A stretch of 64,000 nt of DNA from Plantago elongata (lineage: Eukaryota; Streptophyta; Magnoliopsida; Lamiales; Plantaginaceae): assembly GCA_036897095.1 (NCBI GenBank), contig JAYMSP010000105.1, forward strand, positions 1 to 64,000, given 5' to 3'. The notes under the pieces were generated by a model. The model was not told the DNA's origin and ran no database searches. It saw only the letters and a program-made list of their open reading frames with translations. The position numbers and the translations under genes are program-made. Below, piece by piece: positions 1 through 13,800 of the stretch (positions are counted from its first letter, which is position 1; each line of letters begins with the position of its first letter).

Positions 1-2950
1 TTCGATTTCATTCTATTTGTAGAATAATGTAGTATATAGAAAAATAAAATCTTTAATTATTACATACATTATTACTCCCTCTTTGTACATGTTTAGTTTT
101 AGTACAAGAAAGAATTTGCTTAAGCCAAATCGAAAGAGGAGCTGTTATAGATAAAGGACTATTCCTGTACAAAGAGATTTTCTCGATACTTCTCAAAAAT
201 TCAAAATTTGTTACAAACTATTATAGAGTATTCTTTACGGACCACCCACATAGGTAATATAGTCATGGTGAGAAGTCGTTATGCAGAATGTAGAAATTGG
301 CATCTAGGTATGCTTCTAAAGAAAGGGTGTACTTTGCTTTGAAAAAGAATAATAGAGGAATTTCTCTAATTTGATTATCTTTTCGTATTTATATCTACCT
401 GTATCTATGAATTGCCAACACCCTTTTCTTTTTTTGAACGTCTCTTGACACAATACTTCCTAGTTTTGTAGAACACTCTTCTTAATATAACTCAGTGGGT
501 TTTATCTTTACGACTTGGCTTGGGAAATTCATTAATAAAAATTAGAATAATATTCTCCTTAAGCATTCAGTATAGCGTAGTATTAAACTGGTATTATAAT
601 AGAAGTAGTGAATTACAATGGAATTTCCCCTCCCTTTGTATTAGTAACAGTAACAAACTCTTCTTTTGGCGGCTGGCTGTAGATTTCTCAAAATGTGCTT
701 TATTTTTGGCTATTTAATTTAATAAAAGAATACAATACGCTTCTCGATTCTGAAATATTGAATATCATGAAAGGAGTCCTGTAAATCCGAGAATCGATCT
801 TAATTCATTCAAAGGATAAAGGATACCGCAACTGTATTCGCTCAAAGTAAAAGGGAATATATATAATATAAGATTACTTTCGTTCGTATGTATGCGCTGT
901 ATGTAAGAGGTAATCCAACAAAGTAATAAATAGATGAAATGCTACATATAGAATGAGTTCAAAGTATAAGTGAAATAACATAGGAGCTATAATTACTACA
1001 TAGAACAAGATTTCTTTTCTCACATGTCTATCCAGTTTTTTCTTTTACTCCTAAGTCTTTGAGTCTTTGGCGAAGGTAAACAACGCAAGATAAATAGAAA
1101 TTGCACGTACTAGAATTCATATTTCATACATAATCTTAAAGTAACCCCTTTTGGACTAAAAAGTTAGGATTATTAGAATTGAGAATTGCAAGACTACATA
1201 GCTAAATATAAGGACATTTGTGTAGGTCTGTCTTCTTTATACTATACTATACTAAGATACGATACTACGAGTGAATTATTATGCATTGTAGTCAATTTTG
1301 TGAGATTCCCATCCAAAGCAAGGTTGTGAGTAAGATTATGCGTGTGTGTATATTCTAGTGAAATACTTTTCTATATTTTAACGTAAAAGTGTAAAAGAGA
1401 CTACCTAAATTATGTTTTTTCTCTTCTTTTTATGAAAATTTCTATTTTGGCCGAACCGCTTCCGTCACTTTGGAGCACTCCGAGTAAGTTTCTCTACAAG
1501 TTTTTTGCTAACTGAGCATATTTTGGAATTGACTTATTTTATTATAAGGCATAGATGTTTCTGATCGACCTACTACATTCTTTTTCTGTTTTCGGTTGAA
1601 AAATAAGGTAAGTTCTACACACGACTTTTTATTTCTTCTAATTATTAGGTAACGAGAAAGTCCACTTCCGCCCGCAACAGATGATTTATACAAGCTTAAA
1701 TGATATAGAAGAGAGATAGTAAGGATATACACAAATTAAAGACGTATTTCTCCTCTAAATTTTTACTACAAGTCTCGACCAAGTACAGCAATAATGTGGG
1801 ATCACCGAGAATATAGAAAACAATGTTGTTGTAGGGTAGCAAAAAACAGAGAAGAAGTGCTTCACAGGAGAAAAACTAAAAAAATAGAATAAATAAAATT
1901 TCAACAGAGAGTTCTAATCTAAAGATTACTCCATATTAGCAAATCGTCGAAAAAGACCCCTCGAGCGAGTTTCAGTGTATAGAGAACGTTAATAATAGAA
2001 AGATACAAGAAAAGAATAGGTTTGTTTACAAAGTTAGAAGATTTCGTCAAGAAGATTAGAATAATTCCTTTTGATAAATAAAGTAGTTTTTTTTCTTTAC
2101 CTTTACTAATGGGGAAATTTGAAAGACCAAGGAGTACATAGTTGGGAAAAGTCAGAGAAAAGTAAGGAAGAAGTAGAGTCAAACAATTTCTTTTATTTAT
2201 AGAGGGTCTACTAGATATGATGATTTTGAAGTCGTCATTTGTACTGTACTCTGTCTACAAAAAAAGCATAGACACTTTCTTTCTTCGAATTTCTAATAAA
2301 AATACAATATTATTGATGAAGAAATATATGTAAATTTGACTGCAACATTATGGAAAACCTTCCAACAATGAGAAAGATTGCAAAGAATGAACTTTGTTTT
2401 TGGATCTTAGACGTTTTTGAACTAATCTAATAAAGAAGGTATGTGCCTTACATGATCTATACTTAGAAATTGAAGTATAAATTTTAAGAAGAATAAAAAC
2501 GTACTACATACAATATTCCATCAGAGTTCTCTCAAGTTATGGTTATGCATTATTATTGTTTACTGCATCTCTAGCGATTTACTTGGAAACTGGCTTCCTT
2601 GTATTTATAGATTTTGCTAAGCTGTCTCTTTTGTTCTAATCCTTATCTATTCTATCATTCCATTATTTATTTCTGTATTCTTTGGCGATAGCAGCAATTC
2701 TGATTGATTTTCTCTCTTATGTCTTTTTTCTCTTGCCCAAGTCTCTCTTTTTCCCTCAAAGATAATATGTCTAATAATCCATAAAATAAAACGAGTATAT
2801 GCCAACAGTAAGCTTACATAATTATCTAAGTCTATGTTCCGTTTTGATGACTGAGTTCTTGGAAATGAGTCGACTAAGAATACCTTACCAACAACAACTT
2901 TTTGTTGTATGACAAAGGATATTATATATATTATTAAACTAGTGAATCAA
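1..2950. other. AT-rich non-coding block with ordinary dinucleotides (A block)
   Basis: No gene is visible. The stretch is very AT-rich (27 G+C in the first 120 bases by hand count) but is built from A and T runs and keeps TCA, TGA, TG and some CG, unlike the TpA-dominated block that follows. The only open frames are short (87 codons or fewer) and begin at GTG or TTG. About 2590-2760 is a loose pyrimidine-rich patch on the + strand with many CTT and TCT words. The right edge is a gradual change near 2.9-3.0 kb. It may be old intergenic DNA or repeat DNA too diverged to have been recognised by RIP. Confidence 0.6.
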
Positions 2951-4510
2951 GCATGCTTTCTTATTATTTATTATACTTTTCCTGTGCTTTACTTTAAGTA
3001 AGACGTACACTTATAATTACTAATTAATTACTATATAACAGAATTAGACTACTAAATCATAGTAGAAAAAATATTTAAGTATTTTATAAGGGTAATAGGC
3101 AAAGAAATTATACATTTTTGCTATGATATCTTAGGTAACTTAAAGGCCAATACCTCTTAGTTTTATAAAGAGGTATTTATAGTTATACTCTAGTAAATAC
3201 TTGCGTAATAGAAAAAGCTTAGGATAACTGTCTAATTATGGCCTTGCTTTATTATATAAGTTATTTCAGGGATGAGTCTACCCTATCTAAATATTAACTT
3301 AGAGCTAAATACTTTTGTGCCTATAAATCACATACTTTACGGGGATAGTGCACTAGAGTTATCTATTTTTATATCAATTTATATTAAATTTGCATAATTA
3401 TTATTCTTAACAATTCTATATGTCATAAGCGTTATACTATTAGGTATGCTATTAGATTTTAATCTTTATCAAAGGAGAGAGTACTTAACAAATAGCTAAG
3501 TTTACTTACTCTTCCATAAATATTTATACTAGATTACTTAGAGAAACTATGCCCTTCTTATTATTATTAGGCAAATAATTCTTTAGTTCAAGGTTAAATG
3601 TTCTAGATTCTATAGGTCCTTCTAATATTATACTCCTTTTCACTTTAACAATAATTTAACATAAAAGGAGTATTTATAGTAGTACTAGAGTTATTAAGTC
3701 TTACCTTATAGAAAGAATGTATTCCATTCCCTCCTTTGCCTTTATAAATACTTATATCTAATTACTAGACAATACTTTGTGTAAGAACTAATATGTATTT
3801 GCTCAATACTTAGACTTTGCTTTTATTATAGATTATTAAAGGGTTAAGTAAAAAGTGTTAGCTTATCTTTTATAGAGAGAAGTACCTAAGCAAAGAAGTA
3901 TAACTTAACAAGTCTTTTAACTAATAGCTTAAGTAAGTAACTTATAGTGTCACCCTCATATGTAGGGGAAGGGAAGCGTACTTACCTTTGTATAGTTCTA
4001 TTAAATATAAACTTAAGTGATTCTCTATTGTAATAAAGATAAAATACTGGAATATACTTGACTATAAATCTGTTAAAGAGCTCTTAATTAAGTCTTTCAT
4101 AATAGGGTATTCATTAAAAAATTTTTTTTTACACCTAAGCTAGTAAATAATACACGAGTCTTTTCTACTTAAAGAGCCTTTAATAATTAATATTTATAGA
4201 GGGTACCCTCCATCTCTCTAAAAAAAAATGTCCTCGGTAATATACAATTGTATAGTACTTAATACTTTATGTAGAGTCTATACTATTATTTTACTATGAT
4301 AAGTGTACTACTAATTATAGGGTAATTACTTAGTCTTAAGCGCTTAAAGGTTAAGTTATTTACTATAGAAGTATAGGTTTAAAATAGCTATTACATTAAT
4401 CCAAAAAAGCTAAATATTAGGGTATAATAAATTCTATAAGGGAGTATCTTAACTCTCTAGCTTAGATTACTCTAACACTTTCATTATAAATATCTAATTA
4501 TGTCAGTTTT
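2950..4510. repeat. RIP-like degraded repeat block (B block)
   Basis: The texture changes to alternating purine and pyrimidine tracts joined at TpA, with almost no CpG and few CpA or TpG. This is the known product of repeat-induced point mutation in fungal repeats. No open frame survives and the parent element cannot be named. It contains a perfect 12-bp palindrome centred on GTAC at 4199-4210 and an A6T10-type homopolymer junction near 4117-4132. The right side grades over 4.51-4.75 kb into less altered DNA, where GCGC, GGAGG and TTGG words return. Confidence 0.6.
4199..4210. repeat. Perfect 12-bp palindrome GAGGGTACCCTC
   Basis: The sequence GAGGGTACCCTC equals its own reverse complement. 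It is the clearest example of a motif form that recurs through the B blocks: purines, then GTAC, then pyrimidines. The form follows from loss of every pyrimidine-purine step except TpA, so a binding-site role is not needed to explain it. Confidence 0.85.
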
Positions 4511-6500
4511 TTAATTAAAGAAACATGCGCAAAAGGAGGTCTAGCCATAATACGTTGGGATGGGAGGAAATAGCTTGGGAGTCAATTAAAAAAGCGAAGA
4601 GACTCTATTTGGTAATGATAAATACTTTTGAGGGTACATAATTCTAGCTAAAGAGAGTTGGTCCTCCTCGAGTATTTACTAGGTTTTGGTAGTACACTAT
4701 TAATAAAAGAACTAGATAGAGAGCATAATGTAGTCATAGAGTATCTCTACAATTTGCCGCCAGTTCCTTTTCTTTTAAGAATTTAGCTTGAAATGCATGC
4801 GTTTCCTAGCTAGAATTTTCCATAAAGAGGTCCCATCAGATAACCTACGGAGAATCCGAGAAATTGCCCACACTTCAAATAAGAAATTTACTCAAGCCTT
4901 AAGTGAGTTTCCTCTGTGCTGTGCGAGAAGATTTACGTCTAATTTGCCTTCATGACGTATAAAAAGCAATATCCATATTTAGAAGTACCAAGATAAAGAA
5001 TCCGTTACAACCTATATTTTTACAACTACGTAAAAAAGTTTTCTGCGCTACTAAGCCCCTCTAAATTTCTAATTTAATTTATACTTCCACTTGTATTGCA
5101 AAGTTATTCTGTTTTCAGAAGAGGTTCTTTTGGTATTCGCCAGTAGTGATAGTATTAAATTATCTTCTGTATCTTGTCGTAGATTAGTTTAGTGGTGTTT
5201 TTGTTTTGGAGTTAGAATACGATTCTGGTGGAATATCACCATAGCCAAATTCTAATGATTCTTCATATCATATATCGTGCATATTGTGGTCTAAGAGAGG
5301 GACTTACAGGGCACCCGATTACTTAGCGAGGTCCCCCATTCATAACACAATTAATTTAAAAAAGAATACACAAGTTGCAAAAATATCACACATTAGATTA
5401 GATAGGATGTTGCTTTTAATAAAACTACCATTTCACATAGATTGTAGCGGTGGCTCATTAAGTAAACTTCAAAAGGAGAAACTCAATATTTAGCAATATA
5501 AATATAAGGAAATCCTATAATAAATTTTTGAAAAACCCTTACTTATATAATATAGGCCTAACTCTATTCATCCATCCTTCAGCAAAGAATAAAAGTTACG
5601 TTGCAAAAAAGGGCTACCTAAGACCCAAACGTAAAAGAAGGATCAAATAATACCATATAAGTATATTTATATAAATATATATATAATTCGCGAATGTTCC
5701 GGGAGTTTTCAACTTAAAAACATAGATAATAAATAAACACGAAGTAGTGCAAAAAGGCAGTACTATTTATTTCATCAAAGAAAAGAAAGAGCGTATTTAA
5801 TAAAGAGAACTATTTCTTTCTTCATAGAATTCTGCTTATTAAAGCTTTTATTTTGAAGCTTTTAAACCATATATGTGAAAAAATAATTCTTTATGGGACC
5901 TAAAAGTGGTTTCAGGATCTACTTTAATTCTCTTGTTTGTACAATCATAGATTGAGAAAATATCCTTACATATCTTTGTTTAAGAAAGGCGCCAAACAAC
6001 ATACCATTACAAAAAGTCAAAGCGTGTAGTTTTCTGTGAAATCTACAAATATTCCTCCGAACCTTCGTATAAGTTTTGGGAAGAAAAACCCCGCCTAGTA
6101 TTAATTAATAGATTAAACACTCGAACTCTTATGCAGGAAATCCTATGCAGGCAAGGCAAATATAAATAAAGCATAACAGCTATGTTATTTTTCTACCTTA
6201 CCCTTCTTAACCCTTTTCGTAATAAAATTTATTACAGGGATTTCCTTTTTTACTTTGGTTGAGAACTCTAACGTACGTATTACGCTATTTTCGATTATTT
6301 ACTTTTTGCATGTAAGTAATGGTGTGTATCTCGACAGAATTTTCTTCCTCTTTAAATTAAAATGCCATTATAACTTTTTAATAAAGAATATGAGCCTGAA
6401 GTAAATCTATCGGGAATAATTTGCAAGCATTCGCGGTTTTAGCAAAGCAATTAAACAGTAATACCTACCCACTACCTGTCGTAGTAAGAGAGTCTATTCC
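4510..6500. other. AT-rich non-coding block (A block), with transitional left edge
   Basis: No gene is visible. Ordinary dinucleotides return, and CpG, TGG and CCA words are present. About 5284-5340 is a small patch near 50% GC with GGGAC (5299-5303) and GTCCC (5331-5335) facing each other across a 27-base gap; the pairing is too short to call a structure. The 69-codon open frame over 5284-5493 starts at TTG and resembles nothing I know. The block ends near 6.5 kb, where TpA-joined tracts take over again. Confidence 0.55.
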
Positions 6501-9450
6501 TCGTGTATTATAATTATGCCTTGTTACTAAATATTCGTCACTTAAAGAGATTTTAATAAATTAAGTAGTACAAATTTATAAAAAGCTAGTTAAGCGAGAT
6601 CCTATACCCCTTAGCTTTATCTATTTCTTAAGCGTACTCTAGTAAATAGAAGGGAGAAAGGCTTCTTTTAATAGCAAATTAAATAATAGATAGAGGCTCC
6701 TATTGTGTTTCCTGGTGCCTAGTATCTTACTTTAGTATAATTAATAAATAGATGGTTTCTAGGGCGTGGCCATAATTAAAAAGCTTTTTTTTTAAGGGAG
6801 TAAACTTTTACCTTTACAGTATAGTTTTATAGAAAGCGCTAAGTCACTTCTTATTAGAATAAATATAAGCAATTATGAAAGGGATAATCACTTTGCAAGT
6901 AACTATATATACTATTATAAATTATATGTCACAAGAAGGAGTATACTTTAGAGCACTCCTAGTAAGCCATTCTACGCAAGGAATTATTTATACTTATACA
7001 TAAGGGGAGCTTGTAGCATTTAACCAATTTTATTACTATAGCAAAACTAAAGAGAGGTTGTATTGTACCCCTATCTCCCCTAATAACTTTCGTAATGTAT
7101 TCAATGTATTCTTCGTTCTAAGATATTAGATAGATACCTCTCTAATGCATAAAGGCTTCCTTCCTCCCTTATTCAACAATTATTTATAAGTAGAAGAGTC
7201 ACTTACATAATATCCCTATAGAGTATTTAATTCTATTGACTCACTTCTTTAGAATTTATGTAAAAACTTATTGATAGAAGTATCTTTAATAAAATACACC
7301 TTTTATAATATTAGTAGCAATTAATTGTGGCCTATTAAGTGATTATGCACATGTACCCAAGTATTCTCCCTTATTTTATATAATATTTGTTTTTAAAGAT
7401 TAGTATAGTTCCCCTTTCAAAGTAGAGGTAATTACTAGGACAAGTTACTCCTTTCTTTATAGATTAGCTTAAGTAGTATATTACTACAGCAACATTTTAA
7501 AACTATTAATAATATAGTATTTTATAAGTAGTAAGACAACAAATTATAAATATCTAGGCAAAGAGTATGCTATAGATGCAGCTACCCTTATATTAAAGAG
7601 TTATTTATATTAGATAGAGTGTCTTGTCTCATGTTAATTTAGTATATAAAACTATGTCTAATGAATATATAGAACTAAGGAAGAGATAATATTTGATTAA
7701 TAGAGTTTTAAGGTATAAATTATTTTAATTAACTATATAAGGGGAACATTGCCATTTTATACTATAGTACACACTAGAGATCTTTTATACTTTACACTTA
7801 TTTCGTTTCAGAAAGGGATGTACGTATCTTAGTAAGGCTCTTTCTTACGTTTGCTAAAGAAGGGACACATATTTGTTTAAAAATTTTACTATAAATATGT
7901 AGTAGTATACTTTAAGGAAACTAAGAGAAAAGGGGGTATTTTACTTCAATACATCTAGTACTAGAAATATACTTGTCACTCTTATACTTAAGCAAGGGCA
8001 CTTATTTAGTAGAATTTAGAAGAAGGGTAAAGTGCATTCTCTGCTTCTTTTTCAAGTAAATACTTCTTAACACTAGTAGAAGGTATAAGTTTCTTACATA
8101 CTTAAGCTAATAATTAAGTCATTAAGGTTTTTAAGAATACAAACCCCTCCCCTTTTTCATTATAATATAAGAAGGGAGTAATCTTTATCTAAACACATTT
8201 AAGAAGAGTACTATTTGCCTTGAGCGTGCAACTAAAATATTCTATTATATATATTAAGGAAGGATTACTAATCATATTGCATGACTAGAGAGGTGCCTTA
8301 AATATACCACAAAAAAGTTTTTTAGCTAAGATAAGGTGGTCTTTACCAGCATACCTTATTAAAGTTTTTTTATTAATAAATATTATTTTACTATGAGATA
8401 CTTAAGTGGTTGAAGAGAAGATACTCTAATTAAATACGCGCATTCTAAGAAGGAGAGTATACTATTTCTATACTACTAAGTAAAAAAGTTAGGCACAAAG
8501 ATGTCTTATTAATCCTTCTAATTAAATTTTCTATAAGTCTAGTTTACTTATGTTATTTTTATACAAATGAGTGCTTAAAATAGGTTTCATAGTTGTATAA
8601 ATAAGAATAATTAATTATAGTAAGCTACTAGGGTAAGGAGAAGAAGTACGCTCTTACACTTAACAAATAAGTGGTCATTATTAAGATGAAGTGCCCTCTC
8701 ACAAAACAATTATATTCTTCTTTTAATAAAATATTGTATTCTAGATAGGATACCCTAAAATAAGATATAAAAATTATTGCAAAAGTCAAGTGAGAATTAC
8801 ACTAAAAAAGACAAGGATAAAGTTTTTTTCTTGCCCTCTATGCTTATCTATTTATATATATAAAGGCAAATAAGGTCTTCACTAAGATTTATTATAGGTA
8901 ACATTTAGCTAAAAAAGTATACTTCATTATAAAAGAACATATTATAAGACTATAACTTTTAGAATGAGAGCAAGCTTAAGTCACCTCTAAATAAGGTGTA
9001 AGGAAATACTCTATATACCTTCTTAACTCGGCAAAAGTGGAGGGTTCTATAGTTAATAATAAGCAAGACTTCTCAGTTACATTTTAGTCTCTACTTATGG
9101 CTTAAGGAAAAAACCTATACCCATAGATTAAAAATAATTCTATTAGAACGACTTTTACTATATCACTTAAAGAAATTACACTAAAATAATTTTGTAATAA
9201 TAATTTACTTCGTAAGAGAGCCTTCCTTTAGAGTTGTATTTAATAAATGTACCTCAAGTGCTTAATACTTTGATTATGATCATTCCCTTTTGTAAAATAT
9301 AGATAGAGGATAAGATAGCACCTTCTTTGATTGAACCTATAAATTACGTTCTTTTGTATTAAAGTGAAGAGATATGGTACTAAGTACATAGACTTTATTA
9401 TTTATTTATTCTATTTCCTACCTTTTATACTTTACTTACTACAACAGACT
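6500..9450. repeat. RIP-like degraded repeat block (B block)
   Basis: About 3 kb of the TpA-dominated texture: purine tracts such as AAGGGAG, then TA or GTAC, then pyrimidine tracts such as CCCTTTC. No coding frame, RNA gene or intact terminal repeat could be seen. The composition fits a single degraded mobile element or several nested ones. The right edge is soft: from about 9.45 kb TGTGC, CCAAT and TCAGTCA words reappear. Confidence 0.6.
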
Positions 9451-10800
9451 TTGCGCTTAAAAGAATTCCTTAATTTATGCCAATTATTACTAACATGTGC
9501 TTCTAGAGGTGTAACTGCAAATTATGTTATCCATAATTACTGAGTAAAGAATCCTATGCTAACTAATATACTGTGCTTTATAGTCAGTCATAGTACTAAA
9601 AAAACTATTAAATTCCTAGAAATTAGATAAGCAACAAGTAAATAAATATTAAAACACATAAGTTACACTCCAGGGAACGTACTAGAACAAATCCTAGAAG
9701 TCAGTACTATGTCGTAAGAGGGTATGCTTACGTAAGGCAATGCCTCTAAATAATTAATGACAACGTTATAATAGAGAAGAGACTAAATGGTAAAATATAA
9801 GAGAGCATAATATTGTTAATTTAGTATTTTTCTAGTAATCTTGTTTGCCCTAGTTAGGTTAAATGTATTACGGTATAAAAAGAACTCTATTTAGGTAATT
9901 AGGTAATATTGATAACTACATTTTATAAGAGATCTACTTAGGTATGGATTCGCCTGCGGAGGATATTTTGTATAATGTTTAGTTAATAAATGATAATAAA
10001 TAATAAGGTATCAAAAATTAGCATGTATATGTTTTTAGGTGAAAAGTCCTTCACAAACATTATAATCTGAGAGATATACGTCCAATAGTACCAAGGTAAA
10101 GAGTCACTAACTTCTCTCAGGATTTTATGCTTTATTCCTCAAAATACCAGGGTGGATGAAATTATACTAAAAATATAATTTTATACTTTATATGTTATTA
10201 CCTATTTTTTTATACGTTATAAGTAATTTAAGAAAAGAAATATATATATATATTTCTGTAACGTAAATATTAAGAAGTTCTTTCTTATTTATTTTAGATT
10301 CAATACTAAGCCTGTCTTTTTCTTAGAGAATACTACCGGCAATGCTTACGATTAATGCTTTTACTTAGTGAGTACACTCTCTCTAATAAATAGCCTATCA
10401 TTTATGTTTTAGAAAATTACCTAAAACAAACATAGCTCATTATGGAATTCCTTATTTTATAAGTGAAGGAAGTACCTGAAAACTTGCTATACGCTTTGGT
10501 ACCCTATAATACTTTCTCAATTCTTGTTCTTTTTCTTTGGTTTACACGTCATTGTAGTCACTACAAAATAAGGGTATAACAAACAGTACACTTTAGAATA
10601 TTTTATAATCAATCTAAAAAAGTATAAAAGATTCTATTATTTATAATAGCTATAATTTGCTAAGACACGTTTAGGAATAGATTGATTGTGTGTTATATTG
10701 TGCGTTATAAAAAATCCCTCCTCTTATCTTTTTATTTTAAATATATTAAAACGTAAGTTCTATTTCTAGAATATGTTATAAAGTACGGTACGCATTATTA
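9450..10800. other. Intermediate AT-rich stretch between two B blocks
   Basis: No gene is visible. Composition is between the two block types: TpA is common, but CpG, TCA and TGG persist, for example around 9715-9760 and 9945-9965. It contains a perfect AT-rich palindrome at 10236-10257. It could be a more lightly mutated repeat copy, or unique DNA caught between two insertions and mutated by RIP spreading from both sides. I cannot separate these. Confidence 0.45.
10236..10257. repeat. Perfect 22-bp palindrome with (TA)n core
   Basis: AGAAA (10236-10240), six TA units (10241-10252) and TTTCT (10253-10257) form a perfect palindrome. The TA core makes this partly a microsatellite property. No function is implied. 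Confidence 0.85.
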
Positions 10801-13800
10801 GGGTAGTCTATCCTTTTCGTATAGAGTATTTAATAAATATTAAATCTTATAGGACTAAGACAGTGTGCCTTTTTCTTTAGTATAAGTTCCTTTTACCATG
10901 AATGAAAGGAGAAAAACAAACCTTACTTATACGTTACTTATAGTTTATACCTCGTATCCTATGTAAAGTTGTTTTCTTAATATTCTAGTTTCTCTTAATA
11001 ATTATCTAGTACAAAATACTGCTAGAAAAAAAGGAATTTATATTTTATAGGAAGTAGGTAACATTTCTATAGAAAGAGTATCTTATAAACTCTCTAGATA
11101 TCTTACGTAATGTACTCCCCTAAATTATTTGAATAAATATGCCTGGAGTTCTTTGTAGAAAGATGTTTGCTTAAGGAACTCTTATAAATAAAGACGTAAA
11201 CCCTCTTACCCAAATAAATGCCTTTCATAAAAAGAGGAGTATATAACTTAACATAATAATCTAGTAGTAGTATAATAATTAAAGCATGCACTAAGATAAA
11301 TGGGTAAAACTACCTTCTACAAGTATAAATATAATAATAGCTCTCTAAAGTATTAAATTCTATGAATACAAAGTGTAAGTACTCTTCTTTATATACAAGA
11401 TTACATAAGAGAGTACCCTAAACCAACTATAAGCACATAGTTAAGGTAGAATCTCTTAAAAAAAAACTATAGGAAAAACACCTCCAAAAACCATTTACGT
11501 AAGAGTTTATTATTAAATTTTTGTAGTAGACAAAGGCCTTACGCATGTATTAGCTAATTAATAGCTATGATATATATTCTTTAACTATATTAAATGTAGG
11601 TTAGTACACGCTCGCTTTTGTTACATAAACACTTGATGAATCAACTCTACCTTAGCTTTAATAATTAAAGCGAGGTTACTACTACATTCTTATACAAATA
11701 AGGAATACTATGTCATCATAGAATACTCCTTTACTCTTAGAATACATTATTATTTAATATTTAATTCACTTTAAAGTAGTATTCGATCGACAGTCTCCCT
11801 AAGCCCTCCATTATAAATAAGTCCTACTAACTTTTAATAAATTATACAAATTTATATAATAGAATTAAAATATAAGAGGCCCTTAAATAAACATCATCTT
11901 TATGAAGGTATATTTGTAAAAGGTAAACATGATTAACTATTTAAGTACAGTTTTCTTGGGCAAGACTTCTAGAGAATTACCTAAGCTTAATAAACTCTCT
12001 TTCTATAATAATTAATTGTAAGGGGAGTGTACTAGTACTCATCTCTTATCAAGATACTTACTTATTTAATGCTATACTCTAAAGCTTTAAAAGGGTAGTA
12101 GAAATATATTCATTCTCTCTTTATTTCTCTTTAATAATTTTAATAATATAGTTATATAGCTTATAGTTTACTCCCTTACTAGAAAAGAGTTGCACTAGTT
12201 ATAAATAAGAAATACTTACTTTTATTTTAAGTGTGCTTTTTGGTTAGGCTCCTTTATAGAAGTCTAGGGGTAACACTTTCTTTTAGTATTCTAAAATAAT
12301 TTATAAAGTGGTATACAAGGGTGACTCATAGTTCTCTATGCCTAATACTTTTTAAGAGTTTACTAAAGGACTCACTATTTCTTTAGATTATTAAGGGCTA
12401 ATCATTAATAAAGTGGAACTTCTCTTTCATAGCATAATTGTCTTCTTCTATAAATAAAGTATTTAATATTACCCAATAGAGCATTACTTCTTAAATGGGG
12501 AGCTTACATAAATAAATATTCTCCTTATTTAATTATATAGAAAACTTAGTCTTTTACACGAATACTCTATAAGTATACTTTATGTCTTATACTCGTCGCG
12601 GTACTTAATAAAGTAATTCTAGTTTAAGCTCTTTCATAGAAATATATCATAAGGGGCAAACTTACTGTTCTGACTCTTATCTAAGTAGGGGTAATAACTT
12701 ATTTAGCTTTAAATAAGCGTAAATAATACTATTAGTATATCTCTCCTGCTTAAGTACTCTCCAAATAATATATATATTATCAAGGTGTATTCTCTAGAGT
12801 GGGCTCTTATAGAAGAGGCAAGAATTATTAAAAAATTTTAAAGGTAATTGGGTACGTTTAATTTATGAACCAATACTTCGTAGTAAGGACAAGGGCATAG
12901 TTCTATCTTAATCCTATAACAATAACAAGTAATAAGATTTAATACTCTATTATTAAATGCTAAAAGAAAAAAAGCTCTCCCTTTTGTATAAATGTAATCG
13001 CAGAAGTACCACACTAGATTTTATTTTTAGGTATCTAATTATGCAACAAAGGATTATCTAAAGTTACTCGATAAAGTCTTATCCTATAATTATAATAATA
13101 GTAGGGAATAAGCTCTCTTTAGTTTAATAAATAATTAAGTAAGCTCTAAAATACAACTCTAGTATACAAAGGAAAGGTACACTCTACTCTCATTACAAAT
13201 ATGCCTTCTTTATTAAGAGTATATAATAAATTAAAAGATAACTACACCCTTCTACTATAGGCTATTTACTAAGATAAGAGATATTAGTTCTTATTACTAA
13301 TTACTAAAGAAAGACTTAAAGGCCTTCACAAGCATGCTCTATTAGATATGGGGTGTTGCCCTAAACCACTTACTAATTATTAAGTGCTATAGCATAATTT
13401 TAGTATGCTCCTTTATATAAAGATGGAAGAGACAAGTACCTTTTCTTTAGTAAACCTTTTATAAAAGACAGTTGCTTACGCTTACCCTAGAAATATACGA
13501 AATTTAATAGATTTATTAGGCGCTTAGAATATCTCAAAACTATATACAAGAAGTTATATAAAGTACACCTTTGTAGTTGGAATACTGGGTACACTTAATA
13601 AGGCGAGGAGACATAATACTAGGCTTTATACTTTTATTAATAGAGTTATTCTATAGGTTAGATACCTTTATTTTAACCATGACATGTTTTAGGAAGATCT
13701 TACTAGCAGTTACCATTTGAATGTTTAAGACTTAACAATTATACAAGAAAATACATCTTATTAAAGACATATAATATTGGAGCTCCTTAGGTGTAAGGTA

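Noticed and set aside
2891-2910. Small inverted repeat ACAACA / TGTTGT at the first A-to-B edge, as a possible terminal repeat
   Set aside because: The six-base arms are made of simple AAC/GTT words, and I found no matching sequence at the other end of the block.
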